Source: Lucinisca nassula
Taxonomy: Eukaryota; Mollusca; Bivalvia; Lucinida; Lucinidae
Direction: 5' to 3'
DNA: 64,000 nucleotides
Assembly (NCBI GenBank): GCA_963580285.1
Contig: CAUZLF010000730.1
Span: 52,501 to 116,500 of the forward strand
A program made the translations under genes and the position numbers. The notes beneath the pieces are model-generated. The model was not told the DNA's origin and did no database searches. It saw only the letters and a list, made by a program, of their open reading frames with translations. Positions 1 to 14,910 of the stretch are shown in pieces. Position 1 is the first letter of the stretch, and every line of letters begins with the position of its first letter.

Positions 1-35
<35 letters not shown>

Positions 36-123
36 CAAATCGATAGAGCTATGTGTTGTCTATCAACATATGCTTATATCTTTCATCAAGAAAAAATATA
101 CATTAAGACGAAAGTCAAGCCTG

Positions 124-220
<97 letters not shown>

Positions 221-309
221 CAAATCGATAGAGTTTTGTGTTGTCTATCAACATAGGTTTATATCTTTCATCAAGAAAAAATATACATTTATGTCGAAAG
301 TCAATCCTG

Positions 310-388
<79 letters not shown>

Positions 389-481
389 ATTCTTCTAATC
401 GATAGAGCTATGTGTTGTCTATCAACATATGCTTATATCTTTCATCAAGAAAAATATGCATTAAGACGAAAGTCAAGTCTG

Positions 482-571
<90 letters not shown>

Positions 572-766
572 ATATCTATCTATACGAATATTTTCATACC
601 TACCTACGTTCCTATCTACCTGCAAAGAGCAGATCATATATATCTTTCATCAGAAAAAGATAAACATTAAGTCGAAAATCAATCCTACCGAGATTTTGGT
701 GTCTCCCAACAGATCCTATATATCTTTCATCAAGAAAAATAAACATTAAGTCGAAAGTCAAGCCTG

Positions 767-873
<107 letters not shown>

Positions 874-967
874 ATTCTTCAAATCGATAGAGCTATGTGT
901 TGTCTATCAACATATGCTTATATCTTTAATCAAGAAAAAATATACATTAAGTCGAAAGTCAAGCCTG

Positions 968-1018
<51 letters not shown>

Positions 1019-1201
1019 CGAATATTTTCATACCTACCTAAGTTCCTATCTACCTGCAAAGAGCAGATCCTATATATCTTTCATCAGAAAAAGATAAACA
1101 TTAAGTCGAAAATCAATCCTACCCGAGTTTTTGTTGTCTCCCAACAGATCCTATATATCTCTCATCAAGAAAAATAAACATTAAGTCGAAAGTCAAGCCT
1201 G

Positions 1202-1293
<92 letters not shown>

Positions 1294-1398
1294 GCATATC
1301 CATAGAGTTTTTTGTTGTCTATCAACATAGGTTTATATCTTTAATCAAGAAAAAATATACGTTAAGTCGAAAGTCAAGCCTGATCTATCTATCTATCT

Positions 1399-1462
<64 letters not shown>

Positions 1463-1545
1463 AAATATACATTAAGTCGAAAGTCAAGCCTGATCTATCT
1501 ATCTATCTATCTTCTTTCTATCTATCTATCTATCTATCTATCTAC

Positions 1546-1592
<47 letters not shown>

Positions 1593-1918
1593 CAAATCCA
1601 TAGAGCTATGTGTTGTCTATCAACATATGCTTATATCTTTCATCAAGAACAAATATACATTAAGACAAAAGTCAAGCCTGATCTATCTATCTATCTGTCT
1701 ATATATCTACCTATCTATATATCTATCTATCTATCCGAATATTGTCATACCTACCTACGTTCCTATCTACCTGCAAAGAGCAGATCCTTTATATCTTTCA
1801 TCAGAAAAAGATAAACATTAAGTCGAAAATCAATCCTACCGAGTTGTTCGTTGTCTCCCAACAGATCCTATAGGTCTTTCATCAAGAAAAATAAACATTA
1901 AGTCGAAAATCAAGCCTG

Positions 1919-1986
<68 letters not shown>

Positions 1987-2160
1987 GAAAACGTTCATAC
2001 TTACCTATGTACCTACCCAAGAGCAGATTCTATATATCTTTTGTCAGAAAAAAAAGATAGACATTAAGTCGAAAATCAATCCTATCTGCAAATCGATCGA
2101 GTTTTACAAATCCTATATATCTTTCAAGAAATATAAACATTAAAACGAAAGTCAAGCCTG

Positions 2161-2196
<36 letters not shown>

Positions 2197-2464
2197 GAAA
2201 ACTTTCATACTTACCTATGTACCTACCCAAGAGCAGATTCTATATATCTTTCATCAGAAAAAAAGAGACATTAAGTCGAAAATCAATCCTATCTGCAAAT
2301 CGATCAAGTTTTACAAATCCTATATATCTTTCAAGAAATATAAACATTAAAACGAAAGTCAAGCCTGATCTATCTATCTATCTATCTATCTGTCTATCTG
2401 TCTATCTATCTACCTATCTATCTATCTATCTATATATCTATCTATCTATCTATCTATCTATCTG

Positions 2465-2501
<37 letters not shown>

Positions 2502-2514
2502 ATATCTATCTATC

Positions 2515-2733
2515 TATCTGCCCATATATCTGAATATTTTCATAACTACCTACGTACCTACATACCTGCAAAAAGCAAATCCTATATATCTTTCATCAGC
2601 AAAAAGATACACATTAAGTCGAAAATCAATCCTACCGAGTTTTTTTTTGTCTCCCAAAAGATCATATATATATCTTTCATCAAGAAAAATAAACATTAAG
2701 TCGAAAGTCAAGCCTGATCTATCTATCTATCTT

Positions 2734-2766
<33 letters not shown>

Positions 2767-2973
2767 ATTGTGTTGTCTCCCAACAGATCCTATCTATCTT
2801 ATATCGAGAACAAATAAACATTAAGACGAATGTCAAACCTGATCTATCTATCTATCTATCTATCTATCTGTCTATCTATCTTTCTTTCTGCAAATCGATA
2901 GAATTATGTGTTGTCTATCAACATATGCTTATATGTTTCATCATGACAAAATATACATTAAGCCCGATCTATC

Positions 2974-3004
<31 letters not shown>

Positions 3005-3105
3005 CTATTTATCTATCTATCTATCAATAAACAAAATCGAAAGTATAGCCATATATGTGTCTGTCCGTCTATCTATGTATCTATCTATCTATATATCTAT
3101 GTATG

Positions 3106-3169
<64 letters not shown>

Positions 3170-4137
3170 CATTTTGTGCAACATATATATCAATATATTT
3201 AATATTAAAATTCCAAAAATTCTTCAGTCCAAAGGCAATAAAGAATAAATTGTGTATCCTTTAAGAACAATGAACACATTCTCACAACATAAAAATTAAT
3301 GAGTAAAAGTAGCTCAGGAACAGATTGAATCAGAACCCAAAGCCTATCCCAAACATCAAAGGGAAAGATGGACTGATACAACAACATCTTAACAAACAAT
3401 AAAACCACAGAGGACAAGCCGAGTTAGCAGCTCTTTCCCAAGCAGGTGGTAACTCAGTTACTTTTACTGAACTAAATAATTTAGACACACATAAGTGCTA
3501 AAATGAAAACATATCGAAATATAATTTCACAGAACATAAAACAAATGAAACCGCAACGAAAGTACCGCCTTAGGACGGTCAGTAACAAAATACTGCGGGG
3601 TTCAAACCGGTTTTGACCAGACTTGGTATACATAATATAGTGCCACAGAGGCTTTTTCTGTTATTTAAACTTCATCAATGTGGCTAAACTCCAAACGGTT
3701 TGAAAGAAAACGTATGATGTGTATGACTTAGCAAGCAGCAAGACATACAGAAAGCAAAATAGGCCTAAAATAGACTCCAAACCTGCTAAAATACATTATT
3801 TTTAACAAGTCAATCTTACTTTTAGAAAAATATAGACATAAACCATAAATTTGTTAGTTCTCAGAACATGCATAAAGTTCTCAAAGGACAAAAACGGAGT
3901 ATAAAATCTACACTATCATATATCTATCTACCTATCTACCTGTCTATCTATCTATATCCAAATCGATAGAGTTTTGTGTTGTCTATAACTAGATGCTATA
4001 TATCTATCATCGAGAAAAATATACATTAAGTCGAAATTCATGCATGATCTATCTATTTATCTATATATCTGTATATCTACCTATATTCTGTATATCTTTC
4101 AGTTAATAAAATAGACATTAAGTCGACAGTCTCTCCG

Positions 4138-4220
<83 letters not shown>

Positions 4221-4319
4221 GCAAATCGATCGAGTTTTGTGTTGTCTATCAACAGATACTAAATTATTTCATCAAGAAAAATATACATTAAGTCGAAAAT
4301 CAAGCCCGATCTGTCTCTG

Positions 4320-4378
<59 letters not shown>

Positions 4379-4553
4379 GAATATTTTCATACCTACCTAC
4401 GTACCTACCCAAGAGCAGATCCTATATCTTTCATCAGAAAAGAAGATAGACATTAAGTCGAAAATCAATCCTGTCTGCAAATCGATCGAGTTTTACAGAT
4501 CCTATATATCTTTCAAGAAAAATAAACATTAAATCGAAACTCAAGCCTGATCT

Positions 4554-4641
<88 letters not shown>

Positions 4642-4729
4642 CAAATCGATAGAGCTATGTGTTGTCTATCAACATATGCTTATATCTTTCATCAAGAAAA
4701 AATATACATTAAGACGAAAGTCAAGCCTG

Positions 4730-4735
<6 letters not shown>
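2515..4735. repeat. Segmental duplication inside the array, copy A
   Basis: The same order of spacers, CTAT blocks and a unique island recurs at about 6310-7905. Shared landmarks are the GAATATTTTCATA spacer near 2531, the spacer with TTTCATCATGAC near 2936, the island with ACCAGACTTGGTATAC near 3616, and the spacer with CAACAGATACTAAATT near 4249. Copy A carries about 320 bp (near 3293-3616) that copy B lacks. CTAT block lengths differ between copies. Confidence 0.8.
3170..3925. other. Non-CTAT island within array copy A
   Basis: AT-rich sequence without tetranucleotide repeats. Its outer parts are shared with 7010-7430. The middle contains ACCGCCTTAGGACGGTCA (near 3565), which resembles a short segment of the PLE 3' untranslated region seen near 40410, but the match is too short to assign. 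The minus-strand open frame over 3205-3417 (70 codons) has no feature I recognise. Confidence 0.5.
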
Positions 4736-4803
<68 letters not shown>

Positions 4804-4831
4804 ATAAACACTAAATCAAAAGTCAAGCCTG

Positions 4832-4891
<60 letters not shown>

Positions 4892-5116
4892 GACAATCGA
4901 TAGAGTTTTGTGTTGTCTATCAACATAGGTTTATATCTTTCATAAAAAAAAAATATACATTAAGTCGAAGTCAAGCCTGAACTATCTGTCTATTTATCTA
5001 ACCATTTTCATAGGGCGGTCACCAGCCTACCTATGAAAAACAGATCCTATATATCTTTTATCAGGAAAATTATATATTAAAGCGAAAGTCGAGCCTGAAT
5101 TATCTATATATCTATC

Positions 5117-5150
<34 letters not shown>

Positions 5151-5494
5151 GTCTGAATATTTTCATACCGACCTACGTACCTACATATCTGCAAAGAACA
5201 GATCCTATATATCTTTCATCAGAAAAAAGATAATCATTAAGTCGAATTCAATCCTATCTGCAAATGAATCGAGTTTTATGTTGTCTTTTAACAGATCCTG
5301 TTAATCTTTCAACATTAAGTCGAAAGTCAAGCCTGATCTATCCATCTATTTATCTATTTATCTATCTATCTATCTACCTGCAAATCGACAGAGTTTTGTG
5401 TTGTCTATCAACATAGGCTTATATCTTTCATCAAGAAAAAATATGCATTAAGTCGAAAGTCAAGCCTGAACTATCTATCTATTTATCTATCTAT

Positions 5495-5678
5495 CCATAA
5501 AGAATAAAGAAGAGTATCCCCTAAGAACAATGAACACATTTTAAACACCTGAAGTGGGACAGACTACGAAGTTTCGGCTACTAAAGCCTCATCAGTAACC
5601 CTGTTTAGATTTGGTGACGAAAACCAAGAGGAAACTATGCTGAAATTTCATTAAATATTTCAAATGGGCACTTGAAAG

Positions 5679-5682
<4 letters not shown>
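5495..5682. other. Short non-CTAT island, partial third copy of the island end
   Basis: Contains CTAAGAACAATGAACACATT, which matches the island sequence at 3262 and 7104, and then diverges into sequence seen nowhere else in the window. It may be a truncated relative of the two larger islands. Confidence 0.4.
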
Positions 5683-5757
<75 letters not shown>

Positions 5758-6050
5758 AGTCTATCTATCTATCTATTTTCGTACCTACATACCAACCTTC
5801 CCAGGAACAATATATCTTTTATCAAGAAAAAATAAAAATTAAATCGATAGTTAAGCCTGATTTATTAATAAATCTATATCTATCTATCTATCTATCTATC
5901 TATCTAGCTATCTATCTATCTATCTATCTGCATGTCTGTCTGTCTGTCTGGCCGTCTGTCCGACAGTCAGTCAATCAGTCCGTCTAACCTTCGATCCGCA
6001 TCTATCTATCCTTCTATCTGTAGTCCATGTTACAGGGAAGGGTCCCAAAG

Positions 6051-6127
<77 letters not shown>

Positions 6128-6147
6128 AAAGTCGAAAATCAAGCCTA

Positions 6148-6193
<46 letters not shown>

Positions 6194-6266
6194 TTATCTA
6201 TCTATCTATATCTTACAGTATATACAATAAACAAAGTCGAAAGTACAGCCATATATGTGTTTGTCC

Positions 6267-6298
<32 letters not shown>

Positions 6299-6309
6299 AT
6301 CTATCTATC

Positions 6310-7953
<1,644 letters not shown>

Positions 7954-8133
7954 CGAATATTGTCATACCTACTGACGTTCCTATCTACCTGCAAAGAGCA
8001 GATCCTACATATCTTTCATCAGAAAAAGATAAACATTAAGTCGAAAATCAATCCTACCGAGTTTTTGTTGTCTCCCAACAGATCCTATATATCTTTCATC
8101 AAGAAAAATAAACATAGTCGAAAGTCAAGCCTG

Positions 8134-8217
<84 letters not shown>

Positions 8218-8306
8218 GCATATCGATAGAGCTATGTGTTGTCTATCAACATAGGTTTATATCTTTCTTCAAGAGAAAATATACATTAAGACGAAAGTCA
8301 AGCCTG

Positions 8307-8393
<87 letters not shown>

Positions 8394-8517
8394 CGAATAT
8401 TGTCATACCTACCTACGTTCCTATCTACCTGCAAAGAGCAGATCCTATATATCTTTCATCAGAAAAAGATAACATTAAGTCGAAAATCAATCCTACCGAG
8501 TTTTTGTTGTCTCCCAA

Positions 8518-8816
8518 AACAACAGATCACTGACCTTTGACACTTCCCAGCATGGACGAAAGTAAACAAGACAAATGTCACCAGTCAAAATTTTAGGGCA
8601 TTTACATTCCAGGAAAATTAATGAATAAATAAGTGAGAAAGGGATCTCGATGTGGAATGAATGGTTTTTTTTTATTAGGTCATAGTAAGAGAGAATGGGT
8701 GGATGAGGAAAACAGAATTTAAGAAAAAAAAGTTTATTTTATTTGCATTTAAACCTCATAAATTTCATATTTTCCCAGGGTTTTGTTCATCAATGTTAAT
8801 CTTTGTAAAATGGGTC
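8518..8816. other. AT-rich stretch with no recognised feature
   Basis: Sequence between the end of the CTAT array and the first 145-bp HINE core unit. It contains poly-T and poly-A runs and no long open frame. I see no recognisable element. Confidence 0.4.
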
Positions 8817-8956
8817 TAGAGGCATTGTTACAGTTTTTGTCCAATCATCAATCTTGCTCAGAATGATCATCATGACAATATCTTGGTCAAGCTCGAATAT
8901 GTGTCATGCTGGGTCAAAAGGGAGGTCAGTAGGTCAAAACATACAAAAACCTTGTG

Positions 8957-9259
8957 TTCGCCCCTGCCCATCGGGGCTTGAAGAAATAGATGGGCTGCAC
9001 AATGCTTCCACGCAGAGTTGATACCGGCCGCACATTAGTACTGGTTATCTGCTTAGAAGGTCTAGGCCTGCCCAGGAAAACTGCTGCGAGTCGGCCCATC
9101 CATGCATATAAACCTTGTTGTTTTTATAGGATGGCAGGGATTGAGATGTCATTTCATCTCAATGTCGGGTAGAAGTCCCACAAAATTGGAAGCAACGTCT
9201 CCAAAATGACCTATACAGTGTTGACGGGGATGTTAAACCTCAAACAAACAAACAAACAA
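8957..9259 (+). mobile_element. SINE-A, complete copy with CAAA tail and 14-bp target duplication
   Basis: A ~300-bp element starting near GCCCCTGCCCATCGGGGC and ending GGATGTTAAACCTCAAAC plus (CAAA)n. It is flanked by direct repeats ACAAAAACCTTGTG at 8943-8956 and 9260-9273, which are the target duplication. Sister copies are at 33305-33612, 20664-20818, 21412-21535 and 48155-48445. It interrupts a HINE core unit. I do not see a clear tRNA A/B box at its head, so the source of the 5' region is unresolved. Confidence 0.85.
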
Positions 9260-9430
9260 ACAAAAACCTTGTGAACACTCTAGAGGCCACAGGTTTGGTT
9301 AGATCATCATCAAATTTGCTCAGAATGATCATCATGACAATATCTCGTTCAAGTTCGAATATGATTCATGTCGGGTCCAAAAGTAGGTCAGTAGGTCCAT
9401 CATAAAAAAAGCTTATGAAAACTCCAGTTT

Positions 9431-10740
9431 TAGCTCACCTGTTACGTAGTGACAAGGTGAGCTTTTGTGATCACTTTTTGTCCGCCGTGCGTCCGTCCGT
9501 CCGTGCGTGCGTCCGTAAACAAATCTTTCAAACGACATTTCCAAAATCACTGAACAGATTCTGACCAAACTTGGCAGAAATGATCTTTGTGTGGTCCTCT
9601 CTCAAATTTGTTCAAAGAATTCCATTCCATGCAGAACTCTGATTGCCATGGCAACAAAAAAGGAAAAATAACAGAAAATCTTTAAAAATCTTCTATGAAA
9701 CCACAAGGCCCAGATCTTCATATTTGGTATGAAGCTTCATCTAGGGGACCTATACCAAAATTGTTCAAATGGCGGCCCTGGGGCCAAAAATGGCCCCGCC
9801 GCAGGGCCCACACGTTTTACATAGTCTTGTATAGGAAAAACCTTTCAAAATCTTCTTCTCTGAAACCACAAGGCCTAGGTCTTTCATATTTCTTATGAAG
9901 CTTCATCAAGGGGACCTCTACTGAGATTGTTCAAATTATGGCCATGGGGCAAAAAATGGCCGCGCCCCGGGGCCCACATGTTTTACATAGGCTTATATAG
10001 GAAAAACCTTTAAAAATATTCTTCCCTGAAACCACAAGGCTTTTCATGTTTGGTATGTTATTAATCTTCATCTAGGGGACCTCTACCAAGATTGTTCAAA
10101 TTATGGCCATGGGGCCAAAAATGGCCCCGCATCGGGGTCCACATGTTTTACATAGACTTCTATAGGAAAACACTTTAAAAATCTTCTTCTCTGAAACCAC
10201 AAGGCCGAGATCTTTCATATTTGGTATGAAGCTTCATCTAGGGGACCTATACCAAAATTGTTCAAATTATGGCCCTTGGGCCAAAAATGGCCCCGCCATT
10301 GGGCCCACATGTTTTACATAGGCTTACATAGAAAAAACCTTTAAAAATCCACAAGGCCTAGGTCTTTCATATTTGGTATGAAGCTTCATCAAGGGGACCT
10401 CTACTGAGATTGTTCAAATCATGGCCACGGGGCCAAAAATGGCCCCACCTCCTGGGCCCACATGTTTTACATAGGCTAAAGAGGGAAAACCTTTAAAAAT
10501 GTTCTACTCTGAAACCACAAGGTCCAGGTCTTTGATATTTGGTATGAAGCTTCATCCAGGGGACCTCTACCAAGATTGTTCAAATTATGGACCTGGGGCC
10601 AGAAATGGCCCCTCCCCAGGGCCCACACGTTTTACATAGACTTCTACATAGACTTAAACAATGACCCTGACCTGGCCGTCGGGGCCCACTTGTTATACTT
10701 TGGATCAGGTAGGCGATCTAGGGCCCACTGGGCCCTCTTG
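9431..10740 (+). mobile_element. Complete HINE nested in an older HINE
   Basis: The 5' end is TAGCTCACC with a hairpin (inner stem TGTTAC/GTGACA around GTA), followed by a CGTCCGTCCGTCC tract. The core has about 150-bp units (CCACAAGGC..TTTGGTATGAAGCTTCATC..GGGGACCT). The 3' end has GATCAGGTAGGCGA, the hairpin AGGGCCCACTGGGCCCT and CTCTTG. Joining the flanks gives AGTTT|TTGTTATTATC, which matches uninterrupted paralogs near 55340, 57397 and 60170. Insertion was therefore in a T-run with no target duplication. No ORF. Confidence 0.85.
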
Positions 10741-12102
10741 TTGTTATTATCATAACTTTAGAACCATTTGAGACATTCCCTCCTTCACATTAATGCAAAA
10801 AAATTGGACCTGCGACCTTATCCCCTGACATTTTGACCTACTTATCATAATTTTTTAACCGTCTGAGATTGAGCCTTCATATTTGGCATGTAGGTTCCTT
10901 GTAACATTGCCTTTCCACCCATACAAAAAATTTTGACCTGTGACCTTGACCATGGACCTTAAGCCTGCTTATCATAATATTAACTGTTTGAGATAGAGCC
11001 TACCTCCTTTTTTTATAAGTTTCTAACTGTCTGAGATAGCGCCCTCATATTTGGCATGTGGGTTCCTTTTGACATTGCCTCTCCTCTCATACAAAAGTAA
11101 TACCTGTGACCTTTGACCTACTTTATCATAACTTTCTAACTATTTGAGATAGCGCCTTCATATTTCACATAAAGTTTCCTTGTGACAATGTTTTTCCACT
11201 CATACAAAAATTTGAGCTTTGACCCACTTTATCATAAAGTCTTAACCATTTGACATAGAGCCTATATATTTGGCATTTGGGTTCCTTGTGACATTGCCTT
11301 TCCACTGATACAAAAAAGTTCGACTTGTGACTTAGACCCTTGACCTGCGACATACTTTATCATAACTTTCTAACTGTTTGAGGTAGAGCTTTCATATTTG
11401 TCATGTGGGTTGCTTGTGATGTTGCCTTCTACCGCATACATAAAATTTTGACATGTGACCTTGACCCTTGCCCTGTGACCTACTTTGTTATAACTTCTTA
11501 AACATTTGAGATAGAGCCTTTTTATTTGGCATGTTTTGATTGGCTGATTCATGTCTAAGGGTTAAATGGAATTAAAATGTGTACTAATGTGACGTACTTT
11601 AATCATACATGATCCCCAATATTGATAATAGCACTGGATTCTTTCTTTGTGACTTCTGTTTCTGTTATTGGTCTGAAAATTTGCCTTTGCGCAACTTAGT
11701 CAAAGCGCGACTTCCAGTGAACTATCCTATCTGGCGTCAGGTCTTATATAAACCTTTTGAACACTTTAGAGACCACGGTTTTGGTCCAATCATCATCAGA
11801 CTTGCTCAGAATAATTGTCATGACAATATCTGGATCAAGTTCGAAAATGGGACCTGTCCAGTCAAAGTGTAGGTCAGTAGGTCAAATCATAGAAAAACCT
11901 TGTGAACACCCTTGTTTGGTATGGCTTTCAGGGTGTTGGGATCAAGGTTAAGGTTCTTGTTGCTATCTTTAGAAAAAAAAAACTTCTAAATACTAGCTCC
12001 AACATTTATTGATGGCTTTTAATAGAATTACCTAAACATATAACCTACTTAATCTTACAGTTTGGATCAGGTGAGCAATCTAGGGCCATCATGGCCCTTT
12101 TG

Positions 12103-12467
12103 TTTTGTTTCAGGATAAGTTCTACATTTTTTGTCCAATCAAGCTAAAATTTAGTAGGTAGCATTGCTGGGAGGCGGTGTAGTGCATATTGTTTCGAGGT
12201 TACCATCCTACAAATATTAACTGAGCCATGCCTCATGAAACAATGTGCAAAGCGCATTAACCATAATTCTGGAGTGCCTTTTTTCTGAGTTATTGCCCTT
12301 GAACATTGAAAATGCAAATTTTGACCTTGTTTCCTCCATATCGCAAAAACTGAATGGTTCACTCAAATGCATTGCACCATGAGACAATGTGCAGAGCTCA
12401 GGTACCATTACTCTGGGTTGCCTTTACCCCCCTTTGACTAGAGGTGGAAAGCTGAAATCATTTTTTT
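12103..12467. repeat. Degenerate core-repeat remnant
   Basis: Contains two diverged units with CATGAAACAATGTGCAAAGC / CATGAGACAATGTGCAGAGC and GTTATTGCCCTTGAACATTG. They resemble units near 20820-21200. Minus-strand open frames here (63 and 72 codons) are repeat translations. I see no terminal structure. Confidence 0.5.
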
Positions 12468-13450
12468 TAGCTCACCTGAGCACGCGGTGCTCATGGTGAG
12501 CTATTGTGATCAGTAAATGTCCGGCGTCCGTTGTGCGTCGTGTGTCGTGCGGCGTCAACAATTTCGTTAATTGCTGACTCCTCCTAAACCGTTGGGCCAA
12601 TTTCATTCAATCTTCATAGGAATGTTGCTTAGGTGACCCTCTACCAAAATAGCTAAAATCGTTCCGCTCCGATGAACAAGATGGTCACCAGAGCTTAAAA
12701 TAGAAAAATCTTTAAAAGACAATTCCTCCTATACCTTTGGGTGATTTCATTTAAACCTCAGAGTAATGTTGCTTAGGTGACCCTCTACCAAAATAGCTAA
12801 AATTGTTTCTCTCCAATGAACAAGATTGTCACCAGAGCTAAATATAGAAATATCTACGACTACACCTTCCATACCCTCAAGTCAATTTCATTCAAACTTC
12901 ATAAGAATGTTGCTTAGATGACCCACTGCGTTTTGCTTTGATTAACAAGAGGGCTGCCAAGGCTAAAAATAGAAATACGTCAATAATTGGCTTAAATGCT
13001 AAGTCTTCGCGTAAATTCTTGGTCCAATTTTATTCAAACTTCATAGGAATGTTGCTTAGGTGACCCTCTACCAAAATAGCTAAAATTGTTCGGCTGGGAT
13101 GACCAAAATGGCCGCCAGAGCTAAAAATAGAAAAATCTTTAAATGACAAATCCTCCCAAACCCTTGGGTCAATTTCATTCAAGCTTCATAGGAACGTTGC
13201 ATAAAAGACAACTCCTTCTATACCCTTTGCCAACTTTCATTCAAACTTCATACAAATGTTGCATAGGTGACCCTCTACTACAAGAGCTAAAATGGTTCAG
13301 TTCTGATGAGCAAGATCGCTGCTAACTCCTCCTACACCATTGGGTCAATTTCATACAAATTAAAGCCTAGGGGCTAAAATGGCCCTGCTTTGGGCCCACT
13401 TGTTTCACTATCAATCAGGTGAGCGAACCAGGGCCCTCTGGGCCCTCTTG
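12468..13450 (+). mobile_element. Complete HINE, GGAATGTTGCTTAGGTGACC core family
   Basis: The 5' hairpin has outer stem GCTCACC/GGTGAGC and inner stem TGAGCAC/GTGCTCA around GCG, followed by a CGTC-rich tract (12520-12555). The core units of about 150 bp carry CATAGGAATGTTGCTTAGG, ACCAAAATAGCTAAAAT and GAACAAGATGG. The 3' end has ATCAGGTGAGCGA, the hairpin AGGGCCCTCTGGGCCCT and CTCTTG. The length is about 983 bp. A relative lies at 24712-25467. Confidence 0.85.
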
Positions 13451-13463
13451 TTTTTGTATTTTT

Positions 13464-14206
13464 TAGCTCACCATAACTTTTGTTGCGGTAAGCTATTTTA
13501 CTACTCCCGGCGTCGGGGTCCACAAATGTTTTGCGTTAAAGTTTTTAGAAGCTCATTTCTTTTTTATGCCTACATGGATTGAGTTTATATTTAGTGTGAT
13601 GATCGATACTGATTTAAAGTTTTTATTTGCAATATCAGCAGCCATTATATGACCTTGGAGTAGTCTTAGAATTTCAATTTTCGAGTTTTTGTGTAAAATA
13701 TTTTAGATTGTTCAAATTATAGCCCTGGGGCCAAAAATGGCCCCGCCCGGGGCCCACATGTTTTACATCGGCTTATATAGGGAAAACCTTTGAAAATCTT
13801 CTTCTCTAAAACCACAAGGCCCACATCTTTCATATTTGTAATGAAGCTTCATCTAGGGGACCTCTACTGCGATTGTCCAAAAATGCCTAGGTCTTTGATA
13901 TTTGCTTTGAAGCCTATCTAGTGGCTCTCGACCAAGACTGTTCAGAATTAGTCCTGAGGCCGAAAATGGCCCCGCCCTGGAACCAACGTGTTTTACGCAG
14001 ACTTAATTTTATGGGGCAAAAGCTTTAAAAATCCCTTTCTCTGAAACAACAAGGACTAGTGTTTTTTCAGTTTTGGTTTGAAGCTTCAACTAGTGGACCA
14101 CTACTAAGATTTTTAAAATTATATCCCAGGGGTCAAAAATTACCTTGCCCTGTCCTGGGCCCACTTGTTATACTTTTGATCGGATGAGCGACCTAGGGCC
14201 CTCTTG
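13464..14206 (+). mobile_element. HINE, diverged copy
   Basis: It starts TAGCTCACC with a degenerate hairpin (AAC/GTT inner stem) and a CGGCGTCGGGGTCC segment. The core is like that of 9431-10740 (TTCAAATTATAGCCCTGGGG, ACCACAAGGC, AAGCTTCATC). It ends GATCGGATGAGCGACCT, AGGGCCCT, CTCTTG; the 3' hairpin has lost its loop. It lies 13 bp after the preceding HINE. Confidence 0.7.
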
Positions 14207-14910
14207 TTTTTCTCATCCAGATTATGCCCCTTTCAAGAGTTATTGCCCTTTGATTTTTTAAAAAAAAATCTTATCAGCAAAGTACCTCAAAAACTATTTA
14301 AGCTAGAGCCTTGAAAGTTAATGAATAGATTGGTGGTGATGAGTAGATGACCTGATTGACTTTTGACAAAATTCCGAAAAATACTTTGTGAGTTATGGCC
14401 CTTTGTCACTTTGGTAATTTTGTCCATTTTAATGTATGGTAAAAGTGTTGCATAGCATAAATTAAAAACTGTATATGCTAGGGTTTTGAAATTTTATATA
14501 TGGATTCCTCATGAAAAATAAGCTGACTCGTATTTTTTTTTCTTTTCCAGATAATACCCCTTTCAAGAGTTATTGCCCTTGGAATTTTTTTTTTATAAAA
14601 TCTTGTCAGCAAAATATCTTAAAATCTTTTGGAGCTAGAGCAAGTTAATAGATTGGTGGTGATGATTAGACGGCCTGATTAACTTTTGACAAAATTCCGA
14701 GTAATACTTCGTGAGTTATGGCCCTTTGTCACTTTGGTAATTTTGTCCTTTGTAATGTATGGTAAAAGTTAGCATAGCATTACTTAAAAACCGTGTGTGC
14801 TAGATGTTTGAAATCTCATTTATGGACTCCTCATGGAAAATAAGCTGACTTGTATTTTTTCACTTCCGGATTATGCCCCTTTCAAGAGTTATTGCCCTTT
14901 TAATTTTTTT

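Larger units (their letters stand above)
8817..12102 (+). mobile_element. HINE (145/112-bp core family), 5'-truncated, with two nested insertions
   Basis: It begins inside 145-bp core units (CAATCATCAAT..TTGCTCAGAATGATCATC). It continues in about 112-bp degenerate units (GAGATAGAGCC..CATATTTGGCATGT..CCTTGTGACATTGCC; 10744-11545) and ends in a 3' domain (11545-12102) with GATCAGGTGAGC, the hairpin AGGGCCATCATGGCCCT and CTTTTG. A SINE (8957-9259) and a second HINE (9431-10740) interrupt it. No 5' TAGCTCACC hairpin is visible, so it is 5'-truncated. No coding capacity. The HINE assignment rests on end structure and needs comparison with autonomous Helentrons. Confidence 0.75.
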
